A DNA stretch of 50,569 bases. It comes from UBA1563 sp041667115 (lineage in GTDB: Bacteria > Bacteroidota > Ignavibacteria > Ignavibacteriales > Ignavibacteriaceae). Where the stretch lies: contig JBAYFO010000024.1 of the NCBI GenBank assembly GCA_041667115.1, forward strand, positions 1 to 50,569. Direction: 5' to 3'. Shown in pieces: positions 18,530 to 26,786 of this stretch. Within the stretch, counting starts at the first letter, position 1. Every line of letters begins with the position of its first letter. A program made the translations under genes and the position numbers. The notes beneath the pieces were generated by a model, which did no database searches, was not told the origin of the DNA, and saw only the letters and a list, made by a program, of their open reading frames with translations.

Positions 18530-19359
18530 AACCACTTTGGCTTATTTTTCTTTTAGTGATTTCAGTAAAAGTTGGATTAGCTCAAGCTCAACTCGGTACC
18601 CAGCTGGCTTATGCCGAATCTCTTTTTGCACAGGAAAAGTATTTTGACGCCATCACGGAAGCAAAACGGGTAGCTTTTTTTGATTCGACCGAACAATATG
18701 TTTTTGAAGTGAACAGCTTAATTGCTGATTCCTATAAAAACGGCGGCAAACTTTCCGAAGCGGTTCAATACTATACTAAGGCGGAAATGTCGGCTAATAC
18801 CGCGGACGAACTTTTCGCGACAAAAATAAAGATCATCAAGATAAATATTTTGCGCCGCGCATTTTATTTGGCAAATCATCAGTTAGATGAATTGGAAAAA
18901 GACAGTCGGTTTGCTTCTGATTCTTCTACTCTGCAATATTGGCGAGGGTGGAATGATCTTTTCCATGACGACTGGCAGAACGCTGCTGCCCGGTTCGGTA
19001 AAATTGATTCTGCCGCTGCACTAAAAAATATTTGCCAAGAAGTGCAAAAGAAAAAATATTCAGTTAGTTTTGCTAAAGGTCTTTCAATTATTTTTCCCGG
19101 CGCTGGGCAAATTTACACCGGGAATTACGTGAGCGGAGTTTTATCGCTTGGCTGGAATGTTCTCTTCGGCTATTTAACCGTTCAGGCTTTTTCTGCCGAA
19201 AGGGTTTTTGACGGGGTAGTTATAGGGGCTATGCTTTGGCTTCGATTTTACAACGGTAATTTATCGAACGCTGCAAAATTTGCTGAAGAAAAAAATAGTA
19301 TGCTATACAATGAAACATTAGATTATTTACAAAAAAATTATCAAGGAAATAAACCGTGA
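18526..19359 (+). CDS. Paralogous TPR protein with C-terminal TM2/DUF5683-like domain
   Basis: 277 residues from the GTG at 18526, which overlaps the previous TGA; a GGAAAG box lies five bases upstream. Another GTG at 18520 would sit on that box. The signal peptide ends near AQAQ at about 20. TPR-like helices cover about 25-180. The C-terminal PGAGQIY segment and hydrophobic hairpins match the preceding gene. The two are diverged paralogues, probably from an old tandem duplication, and may form a heteromer. Function unknown. Confidence 0.7.
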   Translation: MKPLWLIFLLVISVKVGLAQAQLGTQLAYAESLFAQEKYFDAITEAKRVAFFDSTEQYVFEVNSLIADSYKNGGKLSEAVQYYTKAEMSANTADELFATKIKIIKINILRRAFYLANHQLDELEKDSRFASDSSTLQYWRGWNDLFHDDWQNAAARFGKIDSAAALKNICQEVQKKKYSVSFAKGLSIIFPGAGQIYTGNYVSGVLSLGWNVLFGYLTVQAFSAERVFDGVVIGAMLWLRFYNGNLSNAAKFAEEKNSMLYNETLDYLQKNYQGNKP

Positions 19360-19778
19360 ATTTAACAGAAGACAAAATAAGAGAACTCACCATTGAAGCT
19401 ATTTCCGAACTTGGTCCGAATGCCGCCCCGGATGCGGTTAAAAAATTAGTTGAAGAAAAAATTCGAGCTTCTGACGCCTTCTCAAAAGACGAGATGAATG
19501 AAAGTTCGGGAAGAGTTATCCTAACTTCATTTGGGTTGAATACAACCGGTATTGTTAGTTCAATATCAACAGCTTTAAGTGAAGCGCACTGCGATATTCT
19601 CGATATCTCTCAAAAAATTATGCAGGAATTTTTTACGATGATCATGATGATCGATATAACAAATTCACCAAAAGACATTAAAGATCTGCAAGAAGAGATG
19701 AAAAAGATCGCCGACAGACTGAAAGTAAAAATCTATCTTCAGCATGAAGATGTGTTTAAGTTTATGCACAGAATTTGA
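19356..19778 (+). CDS. ACT-domain protein (UPF0237-like), partner of UPF0210
   Basis: 140 residues. A GTG start overlaps the previous TGA, with AAGGAA upstream. Residues 1 to about 48 form a charged helical extension. The rest is an ACT-type ligand-binding fold (RVILTSFGLNTTGIVSSIST, then ILDISQKIMQEFFTMIMMIDI). Short ACT proteins of family UPF0237 are conserved neighbours of UPF0210 in many bacteria, and here the UPF0210 gene follows at 20219. A four-helix-bundle gene now separates the two. The ligand is unknown. Its stop codon lies within the first unit of a heptamer array. Confidence 0.8.
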   Translation: MNLTEDKIRELTIEAISELGPNAAPDAVKKLVEEKIRASDAFSKDEMNESSGRVILTSFGLNTTGIVSSISTALSEAHCDILDISQKIMQEFFTMIMMIDITNSPKDIKDLQEEMKKIADRLKVKIYLQHEDVFKFMHRI

Positions 19779-19809
19779 CGGTTGTTAGTAGATGGTTGCC
19801 GGTTGAATG
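19775..19809 (+). repeat. Heptamer-periodic array, left flank of the S23-type gene
   Basis: Five consecutive 7-base units with TTG at the start of four: TTGACGG, TTGTTAG, TAGATGG, TTGCCGG, TTGAATG. The array runs over the ACT stop codon and the start of the four-helix-bundle gene. The right flank carries the same TTGTTNG unit in inverted orientation. Confidence 0.65.
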
Positions 19810-20163
19810 GAAAAGACTAATTTTGAAAAATTAGATATTTACAAATTATCCGAAAAACTTTCGGATACTCTTTGGACAATCATTCTATCATGGTCTCCAT
19901 TTGCTAAAACCACTATCGGAACTCAAATTATCAAAGCTACCGATAGTATCGGTGCGAATATTGCTGAAGGAACTGGAAAGGGAAGCAGTCTTGATAATAA
20001 AAGATTCGCAAAGATTGCGCGGGGTTCTCTCTTTGAAACGAAACATTGGTTAAGAAGAGCTGTTAAAAGAAATCTCTTAAAGAAAGATGAAATTGATAAA
20101 TTGAAAGAAATTGTTGATGAACTAAGTCCAAGATTAAGTGCTTATATAAATTCAATAAAATAA
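19807..20163 (+). CDS. Four-helix-bundle protein (S23/23S rRNA intervening-sequence family)
   Basis: 118 residues. The family signature is clear: an N-terminal KLDIYKLSEKL, a Q-I-I-K-A-T-D-S-I-G-A-N-I-A-E-G core at about 40-55, and FAKIARGSLFETKHWL. Members are encoded in intervening sequences of some 23S rRNAs and as free-standing genes; Avd of diversity-generating retroelements is a relative. Free-standing copies have no proven function. No reverse transcriptase or rRNA gene is here. The gene sits between the ACT and UPF0210 genes, which are usually adjacent, and is bounded by inverted heptamer arrays, so it looks like an inserted cassette. Confidence 0.85.
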   Translation: MEKTNFEKLDIYKLSEKLSDTLWTIILSWSPFAKTTIGTQIIKATDSIGANIAEGTGKGSSLDNKRFAKIARGSLFETKHWLRRAVKRNLLKKDEIDKLKEIVDELSPRLSAYINSIK

Positions 20164-20165
20164 TA

Positions 20166-20218
20166 TTCAACAATCAACTAACCACTAACAACAAACAACA
20201 AACAACGGACAATACACC
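20166..20218 (-). repeat. Heptamer-periodic array, right flank of the S23-type gene
   Basis: On the plus strand the units read TTCAACA, ATCAACT, AACCACT, AACAACA, AACAACA, AACAACG, GACAATA, then CACC up to the UPF0210 start. Read on the minus strand they are TTGTTTG/TTGTTAG-type heptamers, the inverse of the array at 19775-19809. No Shine-Dalgarno is visible between the array and the ATG at 20219. Confidence 0.7.
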
Positions 20219-21580
20219 ATGCCCTACGAATTTGATGAAATTCTTGAAACAATTAAGATGACGGAAATTGAACATTTTGATATCCGCACAGTTACGATGG
20301 GCATTAGTCTCCGTGATTGCGCCGATAGAAACATTGCTATCACCACACAAAAAATTTATGAAAAAATTCTCCGTTACGCCGGAAATCATGTAAAGAATGC
20401 GCAAGAGGTTGAAAGACGCTACGGAATTTCGATTGCAAATAAAAGGGTTTCGGTTACTCCGATCTCAATTATTGGAGATGCTTTTGGACAAGATGAATTT
20501 TTCAAAATTGCCGAGACGCTAGACAAAGTTGCAACAGAAATCGGGATCGATTACATAGCCGGGTATTCCGCACTCGTGCAAAAGGGATTTACCAAAGGTG
20601 AATTGGAACTCATCAAATCAATTCCGAAAGCTCTTTCGCAAACACAAAAAGTTTGTTCAAGCGTAAATGTCGCTTCAACAAAAGCCGGAATAAATATGGA
20701 CGCAGTTAACTTGATGTCAAATATCATCAAAGAAGTTGCAGAAAAAACAGGAGATCGGGATTCTATCGGGTGTGCCAAACTTGTTGTCTTCTGCAATGCG
20801 GTTGAAGATAATCCTTTTGTTGCGGGAGCTTTTCATGGAATATCAGAACCGGAAGTTACGCTTAACGTTGGTATTAGCGGACCGGGTGTAGTTTTGGAAG
20901 CAATAAAGACAGCCGGTGGAATTGATTTTCAATCGCTTTCGGAACTCATCAAAAAAACGATGTTCAAAATTACCCGCGCCGGAGAATTGATCGGAAGAAA
21001 AGTTGCGGAGAAAAACAATATTCCGTTCGGCATTGTTGATATTTCTTTGGCGCCCACTCCTGCTGAAGGAGACAGCATCGCCGATATATTAATTGCAATG
21101 GGAATTGAAGATGTCGGCGCCCCCGGAACAACTGCCGCACTTGCAATGTTAAATGATGCTGTGAAAAAAGCAGGACTGATGGCGAGTTCTTCTGTCGGCG
21201 GAATGAGCGGCGCTTTTATTCCTGTTAGCGAAGATGCCGGAATGATCCGTGCCGTTGAAAGAGGGCATCTCTCTTTAGAAAAATTAGAAGCGATGACCGC
21301 GGTTTGTTCGGTCGGACTTGATATGGTCGCGGTTCCCGGAAGCACTTCCGCCGAAACGCTTGCTGGAATTATGGCTGACGAATTTGCAATCGGAATGATA
21401 AACGACAAAACGACTGCCGTAAGAATTATTCCCGCCGTTGGCAAAAAAGTTGGTGATTATGTTGATTACGGCGGACTTCTCGGAAGAGCGCCAATTATGC
21501 CGGTGAGAGAACTTTCCTCTAAAGCTTTCGTCTTAAGAGGAGGAAAGATACCGGCTCCGATAAGGAGTCTTACAAATTAA
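20219..21580 (+). CDS. UPF0210 (DUF711, PFL-like) protein
   Basis: 453 residues, full length for the family. It begins with the family's E-T-I-x-M-x-x-x-x-x-D-I-R-T-V-T-M-G-I-S-L segment and carries TPAEGDSIADIL, SVGGMSGAFIPVSEDAGM and the glycine-rich C-terminal GGLLGRAP. Structures of relatives resemble pyruvate formate-lyase-like folds, but no enzymatic activity is established. It pairs with the ACT protein at 19356-19778 and probably responds to the same small molecule. The start has no visible ribosome binding site because the heptamer array abuts it. Confidence 0.88.
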   Translation: MPYEFDEILETIKMTEIEHFDIRTVTMGISLRDCADRNIAITTQKIYEKILRYAGNHVKNAQEVERRYGISIANKRVSVTPISIIGDAFGQDEFFKIAETLDKVATEIGIDYIAGYSALVQKGFTKGELELIKSIPKALSQTQKVCSSVNVASTKAGINMDAVNLMSNIIKEVAEKTGDRDSIGCAKLVVFCNAVEDNPFVAGAFHGISEPEVTLNVGISGPGVVLEAIKTAGGIDFQSLSELIKKTMFKITRAGELIGRKVAEKNNIPFGIVDISLAPTPAEGDSIADILIAMGIEDVGAPGTTAALAMLNDAVKKAGLMASSSVGGMSGAFIPVSEDAGMIRAVERGHLSLEKLEAMTAVCSVGLDMVAVPGSTSAETLAGIMADEFAIGMINDKTTAVRIIPAVGKKVGDYVDYGGLLGRAPIMPVRELSSKAFVLRGGKIPAPIRSLTN

Positions 21581-21690
21581 AAAATTTTTCGCTTCGTATT
21601 ATTAATTATCAGTGAAAGTTTATATTTTAGACATAAGATAATTCACAATGCAGTAACAAGTTCCAAACCCTAAATAAAATAGAGGATTCA

Positions 21691-22296
21691 ATGAAAAAAA
21701 GTGTACTTATTGGGCTTTCAATCGGAGGCGCACTATTACTGGGAGTAATCTTGTTAATTATGTGGGGTGTACGTTCGTATAATAATCTCGTAACCATGAA
21801 CGAAGATGTAAACAAAAGCTGGAGCCTTGTTGAAAATCAATATCAAAGAAGGATGGACCTTATTCCAAATTTAGTAAATACGGTTAAAGGGTACGCCAAC
21901 TTTGAAAAACAGGTTTTAACCGATGTTACCAACGCTAGGGCGAGTGCAAGTTCTATGCAAGTTACAAAGGAAGTTCTCAATGATCCTCAGGCATTTCAAA
22001 AGTTTCAGCAAGTTCAGGGACAATTAAGCGGAGCTTTGTCAAGATTATTAGTTACCGTTGAAAACTATCCCGCACTTAAAGCGAATGAAAACTTTCTTCA
22101 ATTGCAGGCACAATTGGAGGGAACCGAAAACCGTATTTCAGTTGAAAGAAGAAAATTTAACGAATCGGTCCAGATTTATAACACGACGATCAAAAAATTT
22201 CCAACCGCAGTTTTCGCGGGAATTTTTAATTTCAAAGACAAACAATATTTCCAGGCAGTTAATGGTGCTGAAAATGCTCCAAAGGTAGAATTTTAG
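21691..22296 (+). CDS. lemA: LemA family membrane protein
   Basis: 201 residues. One N-terminal membrane helix lies at about 5-27; the rest is the LemA helical domain (V-N-K-S-W-S-L-V-E-N-Q-Y-Q-R-R-M-D-L-I-P-N-L-V, then ENYPALKANENFLQLQAQLEGTENRI). LemA proteins are exported coiled-coil membrane proteins of unclear function. AGAGGA precedes the ATG. The next gene, five bases on, encodes a TPM-domain protein; this pairing is very widely conserved. Confidence 0.94.
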   Translation: MKKSVLIGLSIGGALLLGVILLIMWGVRSYNNLVTMNEDVNKSWSLVENQYQRRMDLIPNLVNTVKGYANFEKQVLTDVTNARASASSMQVTKEVLNDPQAFQKFQQVQGQLSGALSRLLVTVENYPALKANENFLQLQAQLEGTENRISVERRKFNESVQIYNTTIKKFPTAVFAGIFNFKDKQYFQAVNGAENAPKVEF

Positions 22297-22301
22297 TTTC
22301 A

Positions 22302-23021
22302 ATGAAAAAATTACTTTTCATTTTTTTTATTCTCTTTGCATTTGCTTTAAAGGCTGAGGATGAACTTCCGACTTTAAAATATCTGGCGACGGATCTAACG
22401 AACACTATTTCTGCGGATGATATGCTCACGCTAAACCGGATATTAAGTTCGTTCCAGGATTCAACTTCCAACCAGCTTGTTTTTTTGATGATCTCAACAC
22501 TTGGGGATTATCCGATTGAAGAATATGCTAATCAAGTTGCACAGAAAAATAAAATCGGAACGAAAAAAAACGATAACGGAATTCTCTTTCTTGTTGTTAA
22601 AGACGATCATAAAATTCGGATTGAAGTTGGCTATGGGCTTGAAGGCGCTTTGCCCGACGCAACCACCAGTTCGATCATTCGAAATGAAATCCTTCCTTTA
22701 TTTAAAGAAAATAATTTCTCAGGCGGAGTTTTTGCCGGTGTTGGCGCAATTATTAAAGCTACCGTTGGCGAATATAAAAATGATTCCCCAAACAAAAAGA
22801 ATGGAAAATCTATCGGAAGCATAATCATTTTCTTCTTAATTATTCTTTTTTCATTTCTCTTTCGTGGAGGAAGAAGTCGTGGAATTTACCTCGGCGGCGG
22901 CGGATTTGGCGGATCAAGCGGATTTGGTGGTTTTGGCGGCGGAAGCAGCGGCGGCGGATTTGGAGGATTCAGCGGCGGCGGTGGAAGTTTTGGCGGCGGC
23001 GGAGCCAGCGGAAGCTGGTAA
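22302..23021 (+). CDS. TPM-domain (YgcG-like) membrane protein with Gly-rich tail
   Basis: 239 residues: a signal peptide at 1-18, a TPM domain at about 30-150 (NQLVFLMISTLGDYPIEEYA, IEVGYGLEGALPDA), a membrane helix at about 172-188, and a tail of roughly 40 residues made of Gly, Ser and Phe that ends GASGSW. TPM domains bind metal ions and occur in photosystem repair and envelope proteins. The operon with lemA and the tail are family hallmarks. Its function in the envelope is unknown. Confidence 0.9.
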   Translation: MKKLLFIFFILFAFALKAEDELPTLKYLATDLTNTISADDMLTLNRILSSFQDSTSNQLVFLMISTLGDYPIEEYANQVAQKNKIGTKKNDNGILFLVVKDDHKIRIEVGYGLEGALPDATTSSIIRNEILPLFKENNFSGGVFAGVGAIIKATVGEYKNDSPNKKNGKSIGSIIIFFLIILFSFLFRGGRSRGIYLGGGGFGGSSGFGGFGGGSSGGGFGGFSGGGGSFGGGGASGSW

Positions 23022-23040
23022 ACCATAGCATTCTTTTTTA

Positions 23041-23448
23041 ATGAAAGCGTCTGAACTATTTGACAAAGCAGTAGCGCAATTTAATAACGGAGATTTCTTT
23101 TCTGCACACGATTCGTTTGAAGAACTTTGGATGGAGTGCGGAACCGGCGAAAAGGAATTTTTACAAGGTCTAGTCCAGCTATCGGTTGGAATGTTTCATC
23201 TGGTATCGGGAAATTTCAAAGGTGCAGTAAGCCAACTGCGCAAATCGGTTGAAAAACTAGAGAAATTTCATCCCGATTTTTCTAAGATTGATGTTTTTTA
23301 TCTTGTTTCGAAGACGAAAAATCTTATTTTTGAAATAGAAGATTTAAAAAAAACAGAGTATTCTAAAAGTTTACAAAAATTAATTACTCATTATATTTTT
23401 CCTATTAAGTATTACAAGGAGAACCACTATGGCGATAAAGATAACTGA
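23041..23448 (+). CDS. DUF309 protein
   Basis: 135 residues. The DUF309 core is present: F-x-x-A-H-D-S-F-E-E-L-W-M (about 22-33), FLQGLVQLSVGMFHLVSGNF, then G-A-V-S-Q-L. The fold is an all-helical TPR-like bundle with a conserved His-Glu-Trp patch. No activity is established. There is no ribosome binding site before the ATG. The last 20 bases overlap the start of the ferredoxin gene, whose AAGGAG box lies inside this gene. Confidence 0.8.
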   Translation: MKASELFDKAVAQFNNGDFFSAHDSFEELWMECGTGEKEFLQGLVQLSVGMFHLVSGNFKGAVSQLRKSVEKLEKFHPDFSKIDVFYLVSKTKNLIFEIEDLKKTEYSKSLQKLITHYIFPIKYYKENHYGDKDN

Positions 23449-23761
23449 AGAATGTATTAATTGCGGTGCTTGCGAACCTGAATGCCCGAATACGGCAATT
23501 TATGAAGGCGGAGCAAATTGGAAATTAGGCGAAAAAACATTTGGCGCAGATGATACTTCACCTGATGGAAACAGCGGTTTCTTTTCAAATGATTTTTTCT
23601 ACATCGTTCCTGACAAATGTACGGAATGCAAAGGCTTTCATGATGAACCTCAATGCGCTGCTGTTTGTCCGGTTGACTGCTGCGTACCGGATACGGATCG
23701 CGTTGAAGATGAAGCTACTCTATTAGCTCGAAAAGAAAAATTAGATCAATTGGGAAGATAA
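23429..23761 (+). CDS. 2[4Fe-4S] ferredoxin
   Basis: 110 residues. Cluster motifs are C9-x2-C12-x2-C15-x3-C19-P and C64-x2-C67-x8-C76-x3-C80-P, followed by further cysteines at 84-85. This is the Allochromatium-type arrangement with an extended second motif, plus an insertion of about 30 residues between the two cluster motifs. It is a low-potential electron carrier in the cytoplasm. A strong AAGGAG box precedes the ATG. A clear terminator follows at 23776, ending the lemA-to-ferredoxin unit. Confidence 0.92.
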   Translation: MAIKITEECINCGACEPECPNTAIYEGGANWKLGEKTFGADDTSPDGNSGFFSNDFFYIVPDKCTECKGFHDEPQCAAVCPVDCCVPDTDRVEDEATLLARKEKLDQLGR

Positions 23762-23775
23762 TTCCGATAAAACTT

Positions 23776-23807
23776 AAAAGGGCGCAATCAAGCGCCCTTT
23801 TCTTTTT
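23776..23807 (+). terminator. Rho-independent terminator after ferredoxin
   Basis: A perfect 10-bp stem AAAAGGGCGC / GCGCCCTTTT with a six-base loop AATCAA, running into TCTTTTTC. Confidence 0.9.
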
Positions 23808-23816
23808 CCTATAGCT

Positions 23817-24311
23817 ATGAAAAAAATTAAACGAAACAGACCATCGTGGGATAATTATTTTTTAAAAGTTGCAATGCTGGTTTCAGAGCGTTCAACGTGC
23901 CCCCGGATGCATTGCGGCTGTGTGCTGGTTAAAGATAAGCAGATTCTCTCTACCGGCTATAACGGCTCTATCCCCGGCGATGATCACTGCGACGATGCAG
24001 GGTGTCTTGTTGTTGATAATCATTGTGTGCGAACCATCCATGCTGAAATGAACGCCATCCTTCAATGCTCTTCTCACGGGGTTAACACAAAAGGAGCTAC
24101 AGCATACATTACCAATATGCCGTGTACAAATTGTTCCAAAGCTTTAATAGCGGCTGGAGTAAAAGAAGTGTTTATTTTCTCCGATTATCACGATACCCTT
24201 GCAGAGAAGTTCTTTGCCATAGCAAACATACCAATTAACAGAGTTGCAATGCCGGAAACAGAAATAGAATACGACCTTGCAAATTATTCCTCCGCAAAGA
24301 AAAAGAAATAG
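23817..24311 (+). CDS. dCMP deaminase (ComEB-like)
   Basis: 164 residues. Zinc and catalytic motif H75-A-E77 and P-C103-x2-C106 belong to the cytidine/deoxycytidylate deaminase fold. The GYNGSIPG and D-D-H-C-D segment is typical of dCMP deaminases. It converts dCMP to dUMP for thymidylate synthesis. There is no clear ribosome binding site before the ATG at 23817. It is convergent with the Sel1-repeat gene, with 14 bases between the stops. Confidence 0.9.
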   Translation: MKKIKRNRPSWDNYFLKVAMLVSERSTCPRMHCGCVLVKDKQILSTGYNGSIPGDDHCDDAGCLVVDNHCVRTIHAEMNAILQCSSHGVNTKGATAYITNMPCTNCSKALIAAGVKEVFIFSDYHDTLAEKFFAIANIPINRVAMPETEIEYDLANYSSAKKKK

Positions 24312-24325
24312 TTTTTGTTTCTACT

Positions 24326-25870
24326 TTAGTCTGTAACGCTAAACCTCGGATCATTCGGCCTTAAGCTGTCATAAATCCCTTTTAATGCTGAAAATGCATT
24401 TTGACTTCCGCGAAAAGCTGCTTTACGGTAATAAGTAACTGCTTTTGCAAGATCTTTATTTACAATTATTCCTCTTTCAAAACAGATCCCCAACGCTGTC
24501 TGCGCCAATATGGAACCCTCAACTTCTCCCGCTAGCAATGTTTGATATAGGTTGTCTTTGTTTTGGATTTCGTTACCATTTAAAAGCTGCAACAAATCAA
24601 GTCTAATTTCCGCCTCTTTACTTCCAAGTTTAGCGGCTTGTTGCCAGAGCTCCATCCCGATCTCAACATTTTTAATAGCAATAATTCCACCGGCACTCCA
24701 ATTCCCTAGCTCAATAATGGCAGGTAAGTAATTTTTTTTAGCTGCTTCCTGCATAAATTTTAGGGCATCATTTCCCGTTATTTGATTATCGAACTGTTGA
24801 GCGATTAAACTACCCCACACAAATTGCGCTTCGGTATTTCCTTTTTCAACTTCTCTTTTTAGATGAGAGAAGAAATTCGGTGATTTGAGTAAATCAAATA
24901 AAAGTCTTGCAGCTTTGAATGACTCAAGCCGAACGGCGCGGCAATAATAACTAGCTGCAGTGAGAGGATTCTTTTTGAAATAAATTCCCTTTTCATAATA
25001 TCTTCCCAGCAATGCCAAAGCCTCGGGTCTTCCCCAACTTGCCTCTTCCAACATTTTATTTATTAAAGTTGAATCAGTTTTTATTGTAGGAGAAGGAGTT
25101 TTTTCAGTATCCAAACTTTCCTTTTCGTGAACTGCATCAAAGAGAAGTGTGGAATCATCAACGGCTTGTGTAGAGTCTGCTGTAAAATCAAGATAAGAAA
25201 GGGCAACCGAATTTTTCTTGTCTTTGGAAGTTGAGGTATCTCTTTTCTTAAATAAATCAGAAACGTACGCAGAATCAACTTCAGCCGGACTTCGTTTCTT
25301 CAATTCTTTCAGCAAGTCTTTCGCTTGTTCCACATTTTGATCGGCGGCTTTTTTAATGAAGTAAGCGGCAACCGATAAATCTCTTGGAACAACCAAGTTT
25401 TCCGTGAAAAATAATCCGACAACATAATTACCGAGCGGGAATCCTTCTTCAGCAGCAGCGTAAAAATTATCGAATGCTTTGTATGGATTCCATGCGGTTC
25501 CCCAACCATTATTTTGAAAGATTCCCAGATTATAAAGTGCAACGGGAAGTTTTTTCTCCGCGGCTTTTTCAATCCAATAATAACTCTGTACGGTATCCGG
25601 ATCAAATCCATGCCCGATTAAATAACGGACTCCTATTTCATGAGCCGCTTGTGCATCTCCGGCGTTGGCTTTCCGTATGAGCATAAAATTTTCATAAAGT
25701 TGATATGAAATATCGGATTGGTAAAAAAGCGTAAAGGGCATTCGAAACGTTTGTGTAGGTTTGATGGCTAAACTTTTTGTTGAATCTTGTGCATTGGCTT
25801 GTGCCGCTAAAAATCCGAAGGTCAAAATGAGGAGAAGCTTAATTGAATGTTTCAGGAGTATTTCCTTCAA
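24326..25870 (-). CDS. Sel1-repeat (SLR) exported protein
   Basis: 514 residues. The signal peptide ends near AQANA (about 27). Two Sel1/TPR-like blocks are visible, roughly 75-215 and 275-500, each with alanine-rich helix pairs such as ALYNLGIFQNNGWGT and AQTALGICFERGIIVNKDLAK. A Ser/Asp/Thr-rich linker at about 215-275 separates them. Sel1 repeats are scaffolds for protein contacts; the partner is unknown. The start is uncertain: the frame opens with TTG at 25870, and no ATG precedes the signal peptide. Confidence 0.8.
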   Translation of the reverse strand: MKEILLKHSIKLLLILTFGFLAAQANAQDSTKSLAIKPTQTFRMPFTLFYQSDISYQLYENFMLIRKANAGDAQAAHEIGVRYLIGHGFDPDTVQSYYWIEKAAEKKLPVALYNLGIFQNNGWGTAWNPYKAFDNFYAAAEEGFPLGNYVVGLFFTENLVVPRDLSVAAYFIKKAADQNVEQAKDLLKELKKRSPAEVDSAYVSDLFKKRDTSTSKDKKNSVALSYLDFTADSTQAVDDSTLLFDAVHEKESLDTEKTPSPTIKTDSTLINKMLEEASWGRPEALALLGRYYEKGIYFKKNPLTAASYYCRAVRLESFKAARLLFDLLKSPNFFSHLKREVEKGNTEAQFVWGSLIAQQFDNQITGNDALKFMQEAAKKNYLPAIIELGNWSAGGIIAIKNVEIGMELWQQAAKLGSKEAEIRLDLLQLLNGNEIQNKDNLYQTLLAGEVEGSILAQTALGICFERGIIVNKDLAKAVTYYRKAAFRGSQNAFSALKGIYDSLRPNDPRFSVTD

Positions 25871-25937
25871 AGTAAATGTGAATCTTTTTCTTTAAAATAA
25901 ACTTCTTTAACTTTGTTGCAAAGGATAAAAATTGTAT

Positions 25938-26786
25938 ATGAAAATAGGTAAGTACAACATTCATTCACTCGTGTCAGGTGGATTTAAATTAGATGGCGGC
26001 GCAATGTTCGGAATAATTCCGAAACCGCTTTGGAATAAATCTAACCCGGCAGATCAATTAAACAGAATTTCTTTAGTTACAAGAAATCTTTTGCTTGTCT
26101 CCGGCTCACGCAAAATATTAATCGATACCGGCATTGGGGAAAAATGGAATGATAAAGCCAAAGAAATTTATGAACTTGATTTTACTAAATTCTCTCTTGA
26201 ACATTCTTTGAGAGCGTTAGGAGTTGAGTCATCTGACATAACGGATGTTTTGCTCACGCATCTTCATTTCGATCACACCGGAGGATCAACAAGGTTGGAA
26301 AACGGCAAACTCATTCCGGCTTTTCCGAATGCAAAGTATTTCGTGGCAAAAAAAAATTATGAATGGGGAATAAATGCCACCGACCGCGATAAGGGAAGTT
26401 ATCTGAAAGAAAATTTTCAACCGCTCTTTGAAAACGGAGTTCTTCATTTTTTTGATGAAAACGAAAATCTGTTTGATGATGAAATTGAATTAGTCCGGGT
26501 AAACGGACATACAATGGGGCAGCAACTTTTTAAAATATCTGATACGACCAATGCGTTGTTATATTGCGGCGATCTGTTCCCGACCGGTTCGCACATTCCG
26601 CTTCCATACATAATGGGATATGATTTGCAGCCTTTAGTAACGCTTTCGGAAAAGAAGAAGCTTCTTCCTCTTGCAGTTGAAGAAAACTGGAAATTGGTTT
26701 TTGAACACGATCCGTTTTATGCTGCCGCAACTGTTGCAAAGAATGAAAAAGGATTTTCTGTTCACCAAAAATTTGAAGCGTTATGA
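25938..26786 (+). CDS. MBL-fold metallo-hydrolase
   Basis: 282 residues from the ATG at 25938; a TTG at 25932 has better spacing to the AAGGA at 25921 and is an alternative. The binuclear metal motif T-H108-L-H110-F-D112-H113 is intact, with later family His/Asp positions in NGHTMGQ and YCGDLFP. The fold covers lactonases, phosphodiesterases and other hydrolases; the substrate cannot be told. Its stop overlaps the Rieske start as ATGA, so the two proteins are made together. Confidence 0.88.
   Translation: MKIGKYNIHSLVSGGFKLDGGAMFGIIPKPLWNKSNPADQLNRISLVTRNLLLVSGSRKILIDTGIGEKWNDKAKEIYELDFTKFSLEHSLRALGVESSDITDVLLTHLHFDHTGGSTRLENGKLIPAFPNAKYFVAKKNYEWGINATDRDKGSYLKENFQPLFENGVLHFFDENENLFDDEIELVRVNGHTMGQQLFKISDTTNALLYCGDLFPTGSHIPLPYIMGYDLQPLVTLSEKKKLLPLAVEENWKLVFEHDPFYAAATVAKNEKGFSVHQKFEAL

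Noticed and set aside
19807..20163. Diversity-generating retroelement accessory gene (avd)
   Set aside because: The fold family is related, but there is no reverse transcriptase, template or variable repeat anywhere in the window.
20929..21444. 171-residue minus-strand frame opposite UPF0210
   Set aside because: It is entirely inside a full-length conserved gene, has no ribosome binding site and no recognisable domain.
22890..23018. Repeat element made of GGCGGC-rich DNA
   Set aside because: It encodes the Gly/Ser/Phe tail typical of TPM-domain proteins, so it is protein low complexity and not a mobile repeat.
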